Position numbers and translations under genes: made by a program. Shown one piece after another: positions 37,818 through 46,091 of a DNA stretch of 64,000 nucleotides. The notes below the pieces were generated by a model. That model ran no database searches, had not been told where the DNA came from, and saw nothing but the letters and a program-made list of their open reading frames with translations. Position 1 is the stretch's first letter, and each line of letters opens with the position of its first letter. Source of the stretch: Ancylobacter polymorphus (GTDB lineage Bacteria; Pseudomonadota; Alphaproteobacteria; Rhizobiales; Xanthobacteraceae); NCBI RefSeq assembly GCF_030813495.1, contig NZ_JAUSUI010000004.1, forward strand, positions 124,001-188,000. The letters run 5' to 3'.

Positions 37818-39133
37818 CCGCCCGCTTCTTCCCCTCCATCAGCAAGCTGACATATACGGGGCCCGAGAGCCGGGATCCGCTCGCCTTCCACTGGTACGAC
37901 AAGGACCGGGTGGTGCTGGGCAAGCGCATGGAAGACCATCTGCGCTTCGCCGTCGCCTATTGGCACAGCTTCACCTGGCCGGGCGGCGACCCCTTCGGCG
38001 GCGAGACCTTCCTGCGCCCGTGGATGCACGGCACGGACGAGCTGGCGCTCGCGCGCGCCAAGGCGGATGTGGCGTTCGAGCTGTTCGACATTCTCGACGT
38101 GCCGTTCTTCGCCTTCCATGACCGCGACATCGCCCCCGAGGGCAAGACGCTGGCGGAATCCAACGCCAATGTCCGCGCCATCGCCGACATCTTCGCCAAG
38201 AAGATGGAGACGTCGAAGACCAAGCTGCTATGGGGCACGGCGAACCTGTTCTCCAACCGGCGCTTCATGTCCGGCGCGGCGACCAATCCGGACCCGGATG
38301 TGTTCGCCTATTCCGCCGCGCAGGTGAAGAACGTGCTGGAAGTGACGCACGAGCTGGGCGGCGAGAACTATGTGCTGTGGGGCGGCCGCGAGGGCTATGA
38401 GACGCTGCTCAACACCGATCTCAAGCGCGAACTCGACCAGATGGCGCGCTTCCTCAACCTCGTGGTCGAGCACAAGCACAAGATCGGCTTCAAGGGCACG
38501 ATCCTGATCGAGCCGAAGCCGCAGGAGCCGACCAAGCACCAGTACGATTTCGATGTCGGCACGGTGTACGGCCTGCTCTGCCGCGCCGGTCTGGAGAAGG
38601 AAGTGAAGGTCAATATCGAGGCCAACCACGCCACGCTCGCCGGCCACAGCTTCGAGCACGAGATCGCCATGGCGGCAGCGCTCGGCATTTTCGGCTCCAT
38701 CGACATGAACAAGGGCGACGCACAGTCGGGCTGGGATACCGACCAGTTCCCGACCAATGTCGAGGACACGGCGCTCGCCATGTACGAAATCCTGCGTGCG
38801 GGCGGCTACACCACCGGCGGCACCAATTTCGACGCCAAGGTGCGGCGCCAGTCGATCGAGCCGGAAGACCTCGTCATCGCCCATGCGGCGGCGATGGATG
38901 TGTGCGCCCGCGCCCTGCTGATCGCCGCCGACATGATCGAGGACGGCGCGCTGCAGAAGGCGGTCGATGAACGCTATGCCGGCTGGGAGGTCCCCGCCAA
39001 CAAGGCGATGCTCGCCGCCGACAGCTCGCTGGAAGCGATCGCCGCCCGCGTCGCGGCGGAAGGGCTCGACCCGCAGCCGCGCTCCGGCCGGCAGGAGCGG
39101 CTTGAGGCGCTGGTGGGCAGCTACCTGCGCTGA
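37814..39133 (+). CDS. xylA: Xylose isomerase XylA
   Basis: The 439-residue class II xylose isomerase converts D-xylose to D-xylulose. [13 protein letters not shown] holds the catalytic His102. [15 protein letters not shown] and [17 protein letters not shown] provide metal ligands, with further ligands in [16 protein letters not shown] and [20 protein letters not shown]. The frame is open upstream inside xylB, but the ATG at 37814 overlaps the xylB stop and matches the conserved N-terminus [15 protein letters not shown]. Confidence 0.97.
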   Translation: MTARFFPSISKLTYTGPESRDPLAFHWYDKDRVVLGKRMEDHLRFAVAYWHSFTWPGGDPFGGETFLRPWMHGTDELALARAKADVAFELFDILDVPFFAFHDRDIAPEGKTLAESNANVRAIADIFAKKMETSKTKLLWGTANLFSNRRFMSGAATNPDPDVFAYSAAQVKNVLEVTHELGGENYVLWGGREGYETLLNTDLKRELDQMARFLNLVVEHKHKIGFKGTILIEPKPQEPTKHQYDFDVGTVYGLLCRAGLEKEVKVNIEANHATLAGHSFEHEIAMAAALGIFGSIDMNKGDAQSGWDTDQFPTNVEDTALAMYEILRAGGYTTGGTNFDAKVRRQSIEPEDLVIAHAAAMDVCARALLIAADMIEDGALQKAVDERYAGWEVPANKAMLAADSSLEAIAARVAAEGLDPQPRSGRQERLEALVGSYLR

Positions 39134-39168
39134 GTGCCGGCGCTCTGCGACACGATCTGCGCCGGCAC
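39134..39168 (+). terminator. Hairpin directly after xylA
   Basis: GTGCCGGCGC and GCGCCGGCAC form a perfect ten-base-pair stem around a 15-base loop, beginning at the first base after the xylA stop. No T-run follows, so it may be a transcript-end or stabilising structure. The rest of the 163-base gap to the next gene shows nothing clear apart from an AT-richer stretch near 39188-39226 that could hold a promoter. Confidence 0.45.
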
Positions 39169-39296
39169 GTCTGGCGCAGATTTCATCAAACAGTGATTGA
39201 CTTTAGGTCATAATCCTCTTTCGATCCCGACCCAGGGAGCGACCCGTGACTCGGTGGCGCGCGTGCGCGTGCGCCCGGTTCTCAGAGGGGAATGAC

Positions 39297-39929
39297 ATGC
39301 GTCTTCATCATGTGGGAGCAGGCCTGATCGGGGCGGCGCTGGCGCTGGCTCTCGCGCTTCCCCTCGGCCCGGCTGTGGCGCAGATGCGACCGGCGGCGGG
39401 CATGGGCAACCAGATCGTCGATGTGCCGGAGAAGCCCGGCTATGTGCCCTCGGCCGATGAGGAGCAGCTGGACCCGGCCTTCCGCCGGCAGCCGGTGTAT
39501 TTCCGCACCAATGAGCCGCCGGGGACGATCATCGTCCACACCAATGAGCGTTTCCTCTATCTCGTGCTCGGCGACAACCGGGCGCTGCGCTACGGTATCG
39601 GCGTCGGCCGCGACGGTTTCCAGTGGGCCGGGCTGCAGAAGGTGAGCCGCAAGGCGGAATGGCCGGACTGGACCCCGCCGCCGGAAATGATCCAGCGCCA
39701 GCCCTACCTGCCGCGTTTCATGGCTGGCGGACCGGGCAACCCGATGGGCGCCGCCGCGCTCTATCTCGGCTCCACCGTCTACCGCATCCACGGCACCAAC
39801 ATGCCGAACACGATCGGCATGGCGATTTCGTCCGGCTGCTTCCGGCTGGTCAATTCGGACGTGCAGGACCTCTACAACCGCGTCCCGGTGGGGACGAAGG
39901 TGGTCATCCGGCAGGCGCCCGAGCTGTGA
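39297..39929 (+). CDS. L,D-transpeptidase (YkuD/ErfK type)
   Basis: The 210-residue exported protein has a signal peptide (MRLHHVGAGLIGAALALALALPLGPAVA). A YkuD domain begins at TIIVHTNERFLYLVLGDNRALRYGIGVG. The active-site motif reads YRIHGTNMPNTIGMAISSGCFRLVNSDVQDLY, with the nucleophilic Cys in SGCFR. Such enzymes form 3-3 peptidoglycan crosslinks or attach proteins to peptidoglycan. AGAGGGGA sits five bases upstream of the ATG at 39297. An upstream in-frame ATG (39246) lacks one. It is followed 47 bases later by a binding-protein gene. Confidence 0.92.
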   Translation: MRLHHVGAGLIGAALALALALPLGPAVAQMRPAAGMGNQIVDVPEKPGYVPSADEEQLDPAFRRQPVYFRTNEPPGTIIVHTNERFLYLVLGDNRALRYGIGVGRDGFQWAGLQKVSRKAEWPDWTPPPEMIQRQPYLPRFMAGGPGNPMGAAALYLGSTVYRIHGTNMPNTIGMAISSGCFRLVNSDVQDLYNRVPVGTKVVIRQAPEL

Positions 39930-39976
39930 GCGCAGCACGTCCTGCCGCACGGCTTTCGATCGACATTGGGGGAAAA

Positions 39977-40990
39977 ATGAACAGGATCGCAACCGCGCTG
40001 GCCGCCGCCGGCGTTCTGCTCTCGGCCGGCTTCGCGCAGGCGGGCACGCTGGCGGATGTGAAGGCGCGCGGCACGCTGAAATGCGGCGTCAGCCAGGGCC
40101 TCGCCGGCTTTTCCGCCAAGGACGACAAGGGCCAGTGGTCCGGCTTCGATGTCGATTTCTGCAAGGCGGTGGCCGCGGCGATCTTCGATGACGCCAGCAA
40201 GGTGGAGTATGTGCCGCTCTCGGCCGAGGCGCGCTTCCCTGCCCTGCAGAAGGGCGAGATCGACCTGCTCTCGCGCAACTCCACCTGGACCATGCAGCGC
40301 GAGGCCGATCTCGGCCTGCTGTTCGCCGCCGTCTCCTATTATGACGGCCAGGGCTTCATGGTGCCGGCGGCCAAGAATGTGATGGGCGCGCTGGAACTCG
40401 GCGGTTCCAAGGTCTGCACCCAGGCCGGCACCACGAGCATCGGCAACGTTCAGGACTACTTCAAGCAGAACAAGATGGAGCTGGAGCTGATCCAGCTTCC
40501 CACCGTCGACGAGGTGGTGAAGGCCTATGCCGACGGCAAATGCGACGTGCTGACCACCGACGTGTCGCAGCTCTATGCACTGCGGCTGAAGCTGCCGAAG
40601 CCCGCCGACCATGTCGTGCTGCCCGACGTGATCTCCAAGGAGCCGCTCGGCCCGGTGGTGCGCCAGGGCGACGACAATTGGCTGAACGTCGTCAAGTGGA
40701 GCTTCTACGCGCTGGTGAACGCGGAGGAACTGGGCATCGGCACCGGCACGCTCGACCAGGCGGCACAGTCCGCCAAGCCGGATGTGCAGCGCTTCGTCGG
40801 ATCCGATGGCGCCTATGGCGAGAAGCTGGGCCTGACCAAGGACTGGGCCATGCGCATCGTCAAGAGCGTCGGCAATTACGGCGACGTGTTTGAGCGCAAT
40901 GTCGGCGCGCAGTCGCCGCTCGGCATTCCGCGCGGCATCAACCAGCTGTGGAGCACCGGCGGCATCCAGTACGCACCGCCGATCCGCTGA
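39977..40990 (+). CDS. General L-amino-acid ABC transporter substrate-binding protein (AapJ-like)
   Basis: The 337-residue periplasmic protein has a signal peptide ending near AQA (residue 22). The type II binding fold follows (DVKARGTLKCGVSQGLAGFSAKDDKGQWSGFDVDFCKAVAAAIF, LLSRNSTWTMQREADLGL, VCTQAGTTSIGNVQDYF, CDVLTTDVSQLYALRL). It resembles AapJ/BztA of broad amino-acid uptake systems. No permease or ATPase gene is adjacent, so it must share or recruit a transporter encoded elsewhere. The ATG at 39977 follows a purine-rich GGGGGAAAA. Confidence 0.88.
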   Translation: MNRIATALAAAGVLLSAGFAQAGTLADVKARGTLKCGVSQGLAGFSAKDDKGQWSGFDVDFCKAVAAAIFDDASKVEYVPLSAEARFPALQKGEIDLLSRNSTWTMQREADLGLLFAAVSYYDGQGFMVPAAKNVMGALELGGSKVCTQAGTTSIGNVQDYFKQNKMELELIQLPTVDEVVKAYADGKCDVLTTDVSQLYALRLKLPKPADHVVLPDVISKEPLGPVVRQGDDNWLNVVKWSFYALVNAEELGIGTGTLDQAAQSAKPDVQRFVGSDGAYGEKLGLTKDWAMRIVKSVGNYGDVFERNVGAQSPLGIPRGINQLWSTGGIQYAPPIR

Positions 40991-41006
40991 GGCGGGTTTT
41001 CGAGCC

Positions 41007-41087
41007 GTCATCCCGGAACGGCCGTGAGGCCGTGTCCGGGATCGCCGACATGTTGGAGAGCGATCCCTGCTCTGCGGCCGGGATGAC
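41007..41087. repeat. Palindromic intergenic repeat, family A, copy 3
   Basis: It begins GTCATCCCGGAACGGCC and ends GGCCGGGATGAC. It lies between the convergent ends of the AapJ-like gene and the crotonase gene, where it could act as a bidirectional transcription end. Confidence 0.78.
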
Positions 41088-41101
41088 GGTCTTTCCCTCC
41101 G

Positions 41102-41899
41102 CTACTCGCCCCGCCACTGTGCCGGGCGCTTGGCGAGGAAAGCCTCCACCCCTTCGCGGAAATCCGCGCTGCCATAGATTTCCCGCACGAGGTCGGCATC
41201 GCCCGCGCCGGGATCATGGGCGAGGCGATCCAGCATCTGCTTGGTGACGCGCAGGGTGAGCGGCGCATGGGCCGCGAGGCGCGTGCACAGCGCGTCCACC
41301 GCCGCATCCAGCGCCTCAGGCGCGTGGATCGCGACATAGCCGGGGGGCATCTCCTCGGCGGTCGGGGTCTCGGCGGCGAGCAGCATGCGGCGGACCATGC
41401 CGAGGCCAAGCGCGGCGACCAGCCGCCGCAGATTCGCCATCGACAGGCAATTGCCCAGCGTGCGGGCAATGGGCACGCCGAAGCGCGCACCGGGCGTCGC
41501 CAGACGGAAATCGCAGGCATTGGCGATGGCCATGCCGCCGCCGACCGCCCAGCCTTCCACCACCGCGACAGTCGGCACCGGCAGCTGTTCGAGACGGCGC
41601 ATGTAGTGCTCGACCTTCGCCTCATAGGCGAGGCCGTCCTCGCCGGAGAAGCCGCGGAACTGTTCGATATCCGTGCCGGCGACGAACGCCTTGCCGCCGG
41701 CCCCGCGCAGCACCGCGACGCGGATGGCGGGATCGGCAGCGATGGCGGCGAGGCCCTGCGCCATCTCCTCATACATGCGCCAGCTCATGGCGTTGCGGGC
41801 GGTGGGGCGGTCGAAGACGAGGTGAGCGACGGCCCCCTCGCGGGTGAAGTGGACGCGGCCCTCAACGGGCGCGGGGCTTGCACTGTCGGGGGCGCTCAT
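41102..41899 (-). CDS. Crotonase-superfamily (enoyl-CoA hydratase/isomerase-like) protein lacking canonical catalytic glutamates
   Basis: The 265-residue protein has the crotonase fold: HLVFDRPTARNAMSWRMYEEM, the CoA/oxyanion-hole segment KAFVAGTDIEQF, and VEGWAVGGGMAIANACDFRLA. In true hydratases the two acid/base glutamates fall in GGGxEL and GxPE. Here these read GGGMAI and GVPI, so both are replaced. It is therefore unlikely to be a standard hydratase and could act as an isomerase, thioesterase or lyase. The ATG at 41899 overlaps the stop of the CoA-transferase gene (ATGA), so the two are translationally coupled and probably act in sequence on one acyl-CoA. Confidence 0.85.
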   Translation of the reverse strand: MSAPDSASPAPVEGRVHFTREGAVAHLVFDRPTARNAMSWRMYEEMAQGLAAIAADPAIRVAVLRGAGGKAFVAGTDIEQFRGFSGEDGLAYEAKVEHYMRRLEQLPVPTVAVVEGWAVGGGMAIANACDFRLATPGARFGVPIARTLGNCLSMANLRRLVAALGLGMVRRMLLAAETPTAEEMPPGYVAIHAPEALDAAVDALCTRLAAHAPLTLRVTKQMLDRLAHDPGAGDADLVREIYGSADFREGVEAFLAKRPAQWRGE

Positions 41900-43158
41900 G
41901 GGGCGAAGGCTCCGCGCTGGGTCAGGCTTTCCACCGCCGCTTCGTCGAGGCCGATCTCCCGCAGCACGTCGTCCGTATGCTGGCCCAGCAGCGGGGGATG
42001 GAGCCGCACCTGCTGCGGCGTGCCGGTGAGCTTCACCGCGAAGCCGATATTCGACACCTTGCCCTCGTGGGGGTGGTCGATTTCCATCCGCATCTGCCGG
42101 TGGCGGCCATGTTCGCTCTCGAAGGCCTGGGGGTAGGTGTACATCGTGCCGGCGGGGATGCCGACGGCGAGCAGGGCTTCGACCCATTCGTCGGAGGTAC
42201 GGGTGGCGAAGGTCTTTTCCAGCTCGGCGATGAGGGCCTCGCGATTGTCCAGCCGGTCGGGAATGGTAGTGAAGCGCGGATCGGCGGCCAGATCCGGCCG
42301 CTCCAGCGTCTCGCACAGCTGCAGCCACAGCTTCTGGCTGGTGGCACCCATGACGAAATAGCCGTCCTGCGATTTCACCGCCTGGTAGGGCGCGGTCATG
42401 CGGTTGGCGGTGCCGAGCGGGATCGGCTCGGTGCCGCGCCCCCAATATTCCGAAATGTCCCAGACGGAGAAGGCCAGCGCCGCCTCGAACAGCGAGGCGT
42501 CGATATACTGGCCCTCGCCGGTGTTCTTCGCGCCGATATAGGCGCCGAGCACCGCATAGGTGGCGAACAGGCCGCAGCCGATATCGGCCACCGGTACGCC
42601 GGCCTTGACCGGCGGGCCGCCGGGATGGCCGGTGACGCTCATCACGCCGGACATGGCCTGCGCCATCAGATCAAAGCCGGGACGGCCGGCCCAGGGGCCG
42701 GTCTGGCCGAAGCCGGAAATGGAAGCGTAGACGAGGCGGGGATTATAGGCCCGCACCGTCTCATAATCGCATTTCAGCTTCTTCATCACGCCGGGCCGGT
42801 AGTTCTCGACCAGAATGTCGGCGGTCTTCACCAGCTCGTAGAAGGCCTCGCGCCCGGCCTCGCTCTTGAGGTTGAGCGCGACGGAGCGCTTGTTGCGGTT
42901 CATGTTGAGGAAGCCCATGGAATCCGGGCCTTTCATCTTGAAGCCCATGGCGCCGCGCGTCTGGTCGCCGGTGCCGGGCGGCTCGATCTTGATGACGTCA
43001 GCGCCGAGATCGCCGAGCAGCATGCAGCTATAGGGGCCAGCCATCACCTGGCTGACATCGAGCACGCGCACGCCGGCGAGCGGCAGGGGGCGTGGGGCTT
43101 TCGCGGCCCCGGAAGCCGGCGCGGCGTCCGGCGGCGCCTGATCGAGAACATCGCTCAT
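41896..43158 (-). CDS. Class III (CaiB/BaiF) CoA-transferase
   Basis: The 420-residue protein contains GVRVLDVSQVMAGPYSCMLLGDLGADVIKIEPPGTGDQTR at the N-terminus, RNKRSVALNLKSEAGREAFYELV, and GFDLMAQAMSGVMSVTG with the expected catalytic aspartate. YIDASLFEAALAF follows. These are class III CoA-transferase marks (formyl-CoA transferase, CaiB). The substrate cannot be read from sequence. GGAGAG precedes the ATG at 43158, and the upstream in-frame extension to 43326 is rejected. It lies downstream of a GntR gene with which it shares a 14-base promoter motif. Confidence 0.92.
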   Translation of the reverse strand: MSDVLDQAPPDAAPASGAAKAPRPLPLAGVRVLDVSQVMAGPYSCMLLGDLGADVIKIEPPGTGDQTRGAMGFKMKGPDSMGFLNMNRNKRSVALNLKSEAGREAFYELVKTADILVENYRPGVMKKLKCDYETVRAYNPRLVYASISGFGQTGPWAGRPGFDLMAQAMSGVMSVTGHPGGPPVKAGVPVADIGCGLFATYAVLGAYIGAKNTGEGQYIDASLFEAALAFSVWDISEYWGRGTEPIPLGTANRMTAPYQAVKSQDGYFVMGATSQKLWLQLCETLERPDLAADPRFTTIPDRLDNREALIAELEKTFATRTSDEWVEALLAVGIPAGTMYTYPQAFESEHGRHRQMRMEIDHPHEGKVSNIGFAVKLTGTPQQVRLHPPLLGQHTDDVLREIGLDEAAVESLTQRGAFAP

Positions 43159-43188
43159 GGGTCTCTCCCCGCTCACTGATGATTTAAA

Positions 43189-43202
43189 ATCAATAATTAC
43201 AG
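43189..43202 (+). promoter_or_regulatory. ATCAATAATTACAG element upstream of the CoA-transferase operon
   Basis: This AT-rich 14-mer is 31 bases upstream of the minus-strand CoA-transferase start. An almost identical copy (one difference) lies upstream of the neighbouring GntR gene at 44011-44024, in the same orientation. It is a candidate operator for that GntR protein. Confidence 0.5.
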
Positions 43203-43237
43203 ATTGGTCGTTCGTGCCCGCCATGTGAGCCCCTGGC

Positions 43238-43960
43238 TCAGGCCTCCTGCGGGGCCGGCACGGACCCGCCGCGCGGCGACGGGTCTGCGGCGCCGGTGCG
43301 CGTCCGCTCGATGAAGGCGCGGGCAATGCCGGCGGTGGTGCCCATGACGTGGCGTTCCATAAGAGCGCCGAGGCGCGGGGCGTCGCGCGCCTCCAGCGCC
43401 TCGATCATGGCCTTGTGCTCCTCCACCGCCGCGGCCCAGTGATAGCGGCTCTTGCGCACCACGAAGCGGCAGGCATGGATGCGGGTGAGAATCTGCTGAT
43501 AGTAGGCGGAGAGGGTGGCATTGCCGGCGATCGCGAAAAAGGCTTCGTGAATCAGCCGGTTATGCCGCAGATACTCCGCCTCCTCGTCCTTCTCGAAATG
43601 CCCCATCATGGCGTCGTGCAGGGTGCGTACGCGGGCGATGTCGTCATCGGAGGCGCGAGCGCACGCCAGCAAGCCGGCCAGCCGCTCCAGCGAGGCCATG
43701 ATCGGGAAAAGCTCCTCGATCTGCTCCTCGGTGATGCGGGCGACGATGGCGCCGCGATGCGGCAGGATCTGCAGCACGCCTTCCGCCGCCAGCACCTTCA
43801 ACGCCTCGCGGATGGGTGTGCGCGAGACGCCGAAACGCTCGCACAGCTGTTCCTCGGGCACCTTTTCCCCGGGGCGCAATTCGCCTTGCAGGATCATCTC
43901 GCGCAGCGGGGCGACCAGAGATTCGTGCAGGGAATGACGGATGATCGGCGAGGAGGGCAT
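43238..43960 (-). CDS. GntR-family regulator (FCD subfamily)
   Basis: The 240-residue protein has an N-terminal winged helix with LREMILQGELRPGEKVPEEQLCERFGVSRTPIREALKVLAAEGVLQILPHRGAIVARI. An all-helical FCD domain follows with metal-site residues (RLIHEAFFAIAGN and HKAMIEALEARDAPRLGALMERHV). It ends in a short Pro-rich tail. FCD regulators usually bind organic acids. It sits directly upstream of the CoA-transferase/crotonase pair and shares a promoter motif with it, so it is probably their autoregulated local regulator. Confidence 0.9.
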   Translation of the reverse strand: MPSSPIIRHSLHESLVAPLREMILQGELRPGEKVPEEQLCERFGVSRTPIREALKVLAAEGVLQILPHRGAIVARITEEQIEELFPIMASLERLAGLLACARASDDDIARVRTLHDAMMGHFEKDEEAEYLRHNRLIHEAFFAIAGNATLSAYYQQILTRIHACRFVVRKSRYHWAAAVEEHKAMIEALEARDAPRLGALMERHVMGTTAGIARAFIERTRTGAADPSPRGGSVPAPQEA

Positions 43961-44010
43961 AGGCGTTTCCGGCGGGGTGGGCCTTCAGCCTAGCGCGCCG
44001 GGAGGATTGC

Positions 44011-44024
44011 ATCAATAATTATAG
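44011..44024 (+). promoter_or_regulatory. ATCAATAATTATAG element upstream of the GntR gene
   Basis: It is located 51 bases upstream of the minus-strand GntR start and matches 43189-43202 at 13 of 14 positions. AT-rich matches of this length are unexpected in this GC-rich sequence, which supports a common binding site. Confidence 0.5.
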
Positions 44025-44046
44025 CGCGGACACCCCGGCGCGGCGG

Positions 44047-44460
44047 TCACAGGCCCGCCGCGCGTTGGAGCGGCCGCTCGTCCGGATCGGGCGCGGTGCG
44101 CCGGTCGAACGCCGCCTGCGCCTGCGCGATCTCATCGAGGTTCGCTTCCACCCACTGGCCGAGCGCCATCACCGGCCCGCGCAGAGAATGGCCGAGCGGG
44201 GTCAGCTCATAATCGACGCGCGGCGGAATGGTGGGGTAGACGGTGCGGGACACCAGCCCGTCGCGCTCCAGCCCGCGCAAAGTGAGGGTGAGCATGCGCT
44301 GGGAGATGCCGTTGACCATGCGCTTCATCTCGTTGAAGCGGCGCGGCCCGCCGGCCAGCAGCATGACGATGAGCACGCTCCATTTGTCGCCGACGCGCGC
44401 GAGCACGCGGCTGACCGCGAGGCAGCCCTCGGTATGGAAAGGTGGATGTTCCTCAGTCAC
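44047..44460 (-). CDS. HxlR-family transcriptional regulator
   Basis: The 137-residue winged-helix protein begins with the HxlR hallmark [62 protein letters not shown]. It continues with [24 protein letters not shown]. Cys13 occupies the conserved N-terminal position used by redox-sensing members such as B. subtilis YodB and HypR. It is divergent from an azoreductase gene, the same pairing as YodB and azoR1 in Bacillus, so repression of that gene with quinone or electrophile sensing is likely. Confidence 0.9.
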   Translation of the reverse strand: MTEEHPPFHTEGCLAVSRVLARVGDKWSVLIVMLLAGGPRRFNEMKRMVNGISQRMLTLTLRGLERDGLVSRTVYPTIPPRVDYELTPLGHSLRGPVMALGQWVEANLDEIAQAQAAFDRRTAPDPDERPLQRAAGL

Positions 44461-44527
44461 TTCCGTGTGCCTCAGGGTGAGCCATGTGCGTTCTTGCGGA
44501 GTTTAGCGCAGGTATCTAGTTGGGTCA

Positions 44528-44542
44528 GTTACAAATCGTAAC
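44528..44542. promoter_or_regulatory. GTTAC/GTAAC dyad in HxlR-azoreductase intergenic region
   Basis: GTTAC and GTAAC are inverted around five bases, lying 20 bases before the azoreductase ATG in the 102-base divergent gap. HxlR proteins bind short AT-rich dyads, making this the best operator candidate here. Confidence 0.4.
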
Positions 44543-44562
44543 CAGCCAATCACGGTGGCTTC

Positions 44563-45159
44563 ATGTCCAAGACCCTGCTTCACCTCGATTCCTCCATTCT
44601 CGGCGACCATTCGGTGAGCCGGCAGGTCAGCGCCGCTATCGTGGCGCGGCTCACCGCCGCCGATCCGTCGCTCGCGGTCGTCTATCGCGACCTCGCCGCC
44701 GACCCGCTGCCGCACGCGACGCCCGCCTCCATGCCGGCCGACCATCCGCTGTCCGGCGGCAAGGGCGATGCGGCGAGCCAGCAGGCGCTCGACGAATTCC
44801 TCGCCGCCGACATCGTGGTGGTGGGCGCGCCGATGTATAATTTCTCCGTTCCCACCCAGCTGCGGGCCTGGATCGACCGCATCCTGGTTCCGGGCAAGAC
44901 CTTCGCCTATGGCGCCGGCGGTGCGGTGGAGGGGCTCGCCAAGGGCAAGCGGGTGATCGTGGCGCTGGCGCGCGGCGGCAGCTATGCCGATCCGTCCTTC
45001 GCCGCCGTGGCCGAGCACGCCGAGACCTATCTGCGCTGGGTGTTCGGCTTCATCGGGATCGAGCCGGAATTCATCATCGCCGAGGGCATCGCCGCCGGCC
45101 GTCGTGAAGCGGCGCTCGAAGCCGCGCTGAAGGATGCGGCCGCGCTGAAGGCGGCGTGA
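44563..45159 (+). CDS. azoR: FMN-dependent NADH:quinone oxidoreductase/azoreductase AzoR
   Basis: The 198-residue flavodoxin-like protein starts [25 protein letters not shown], with the FMN phosphate loop. It contains the AzoR motif [32 protein letters not shown] followed by [13 protein letters not shown] and [19 protein letters not shown]. It reduces quinones and azo compounds by two-electron transfer in the cytoplasm. The length is typical of AzoR (about 200). The gene is divergent to HxlR and monocistronic, since a repeat element follows. Confidence 0.93.
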   Translation: MSKTLLHLDSSILGDHSVSRQVSAAIVARLTAADPSLAVVYRDLAADPLPHATPASMPADHPLSGGKGDAASQQALDEFLAADIVVVGAPMYNFSVPTQLRAWIDRILVPGKTFAYGAGGAVEGLAKGKRVIVALARGGSYADPSFAAVAEHAETYLRWVFGFIGIEPEFIIAEGIAAGRREAALEAALKDAAALKAA

Positions 45160-45175
45160 AGGCAATTGCCAGAGC

Positions 45176-45263
45176 GTCATCCCGGACGGCCATAGGCCGA
45201 TCCGGGATCGCCTGCGGGACGGAGAGCGATCCCGGCTCTCCGCTTCGCTGCGGCCGGGATGAC
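45176..45263. repeat. Palindromic intergenic repeat, family A, copy 4
   Basis: GTCATCCCGGACGGCC at the left and GGCCGGGATGAC at the right, with internal GATCCGGGATCG and GCGATCCCGG. It separates the convergent azoreductase and second GntR genes. Confidence 0.8.
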
Positions 45264-45285
45264 GTTCTGTTTGGAGGTCGCCCGC

Positions 45286-45972
45286 CTATTCCGCCGCCTG
45301 CGAATCCGTGCCTTCCAGCGATTCATGCACCATCGCCGCCTTGTGGCGCAGGTGCAGCTTGAGGATGGCGCCGAGGCGGACGCCGTCGCGGGCCTTGAGG
45401 GCGGCCATCATCTCCTCATGGTCGTCCACCGCCTCACGCCAACGCTCGCTCGACTTCTGGGCGACGAAGCGCACCGCGTGGATGCGAACCATCAGCGTCT
45501 GGTAGAGCTGGGCCAGCGCATGGTTGCCGGCCATGTCGAAGAACGCCTCATGGATTCGCCGGTTGAGGCGCAGATAGGCGGCCGGGTCGCCGGCGCGGTA
45601 ATGCACCAGCATCTCGTCATGCATCGCCTGCACGCGGGCGATGTCGGCATCGGTGGCGCGGGCACAGGCGGCCTCGCCGGCCAGCGCCTCCATCGCGCCC
45701 ATAATGGGGAAAAGCTCGTCCACCTCGTCGGGCGAGACGCGGGCGACGCTGGCGCCGCGATTGGGGGAGAGGATGACCAGCCCCTCATTGGCCAGCACCT
45801 TCAGCGCCTCGCGCAGCGGGGTGCGGGAGACGCCGAAACGCTGGCACAGCGCCTGTTCGGAGATCTTGTCGCCGGCCTTCAGATCGCCGCGCATCAGCAT
45901 GTCGCGCAGCTGCGCGGCCAACTCGTCATGCAGGCTGCGCCGCGGAATGATGGCCGTGTCCGACATCGCCAT
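45286..45972 (-). CDS. GntR-family regulator (FCD subfamily), second copy
   Basis: The 228-residue protein has LRDMLMRGDLKAGDKISEQALCQRFGVSRTPLREALKVLANEGLVILSPNRGASVARV. The FCD domain carries RRIHEAFFDMAGNHALAQLYQTLMVRIHAVRFVAQKS and a terminal LKLHLRHKA. It is clearly paralogous to the GntR at 43238-43960. GGAGA lies eight bases before the ATG at 45972; the ATG at 45966 is possible. The preceding aminotransferase on the same strand and the hydroxyacid module beyond it suggest it controls them through TGCAT-type sites. Confidence 0.88.
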   Translation of the reverse strand: MAMSDTAIIPRRSLHDELAAQLRDMLMRGDLKAGDKISEQALCQRFGVSRTPLREALKVLANEGLVILSPNRGASVARVSPDEVDELFPIMGAMEALAGEAACARATDADIARVQAMHDEMLVHYRAGDPAAYLRLNRRIHEAFFDMAGNHALAQLYQTLMVRIHAVRFVAQKSSERWREAVDDHEEMMAALKARDGVRLGAILKLHLRHKAAMVHESLEGTDSQAAE

Positions 45973-45979
45973 ATGGCGA
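45966..45979. promoter_or_regulatory. Perfect 14-base palindrome over the second GntR start codon
   Basis: TCGCCATATGGCGA is a perfect palindrome covering the start codons of the GntR gene (ATG at 45966 or 45972). If bound, it would block initiation of its own transcription or translation. It may equally be chance. Confidence 0.3.
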
Positions 45980-46091
45980 ATCTCCAAATGGCCGCGCACC
46001 CGGCGCGGCACCTGCGCAAATCTACCCCTAAATCGCTCCGGCCGGCGAATTTCGCAAGGTCAACGAAGGTTGCGCGGCCGGAGCGTGAGGA

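Noticed and set aside
45286..46011. Starting the second GntR protein at 46011 (MPRRVRGHLEIRHMAMSD)
   Set aside because: The extra residues are basic and unlike the family N-terminus. GGAGA at the correct distance favours the ATG at 45972.
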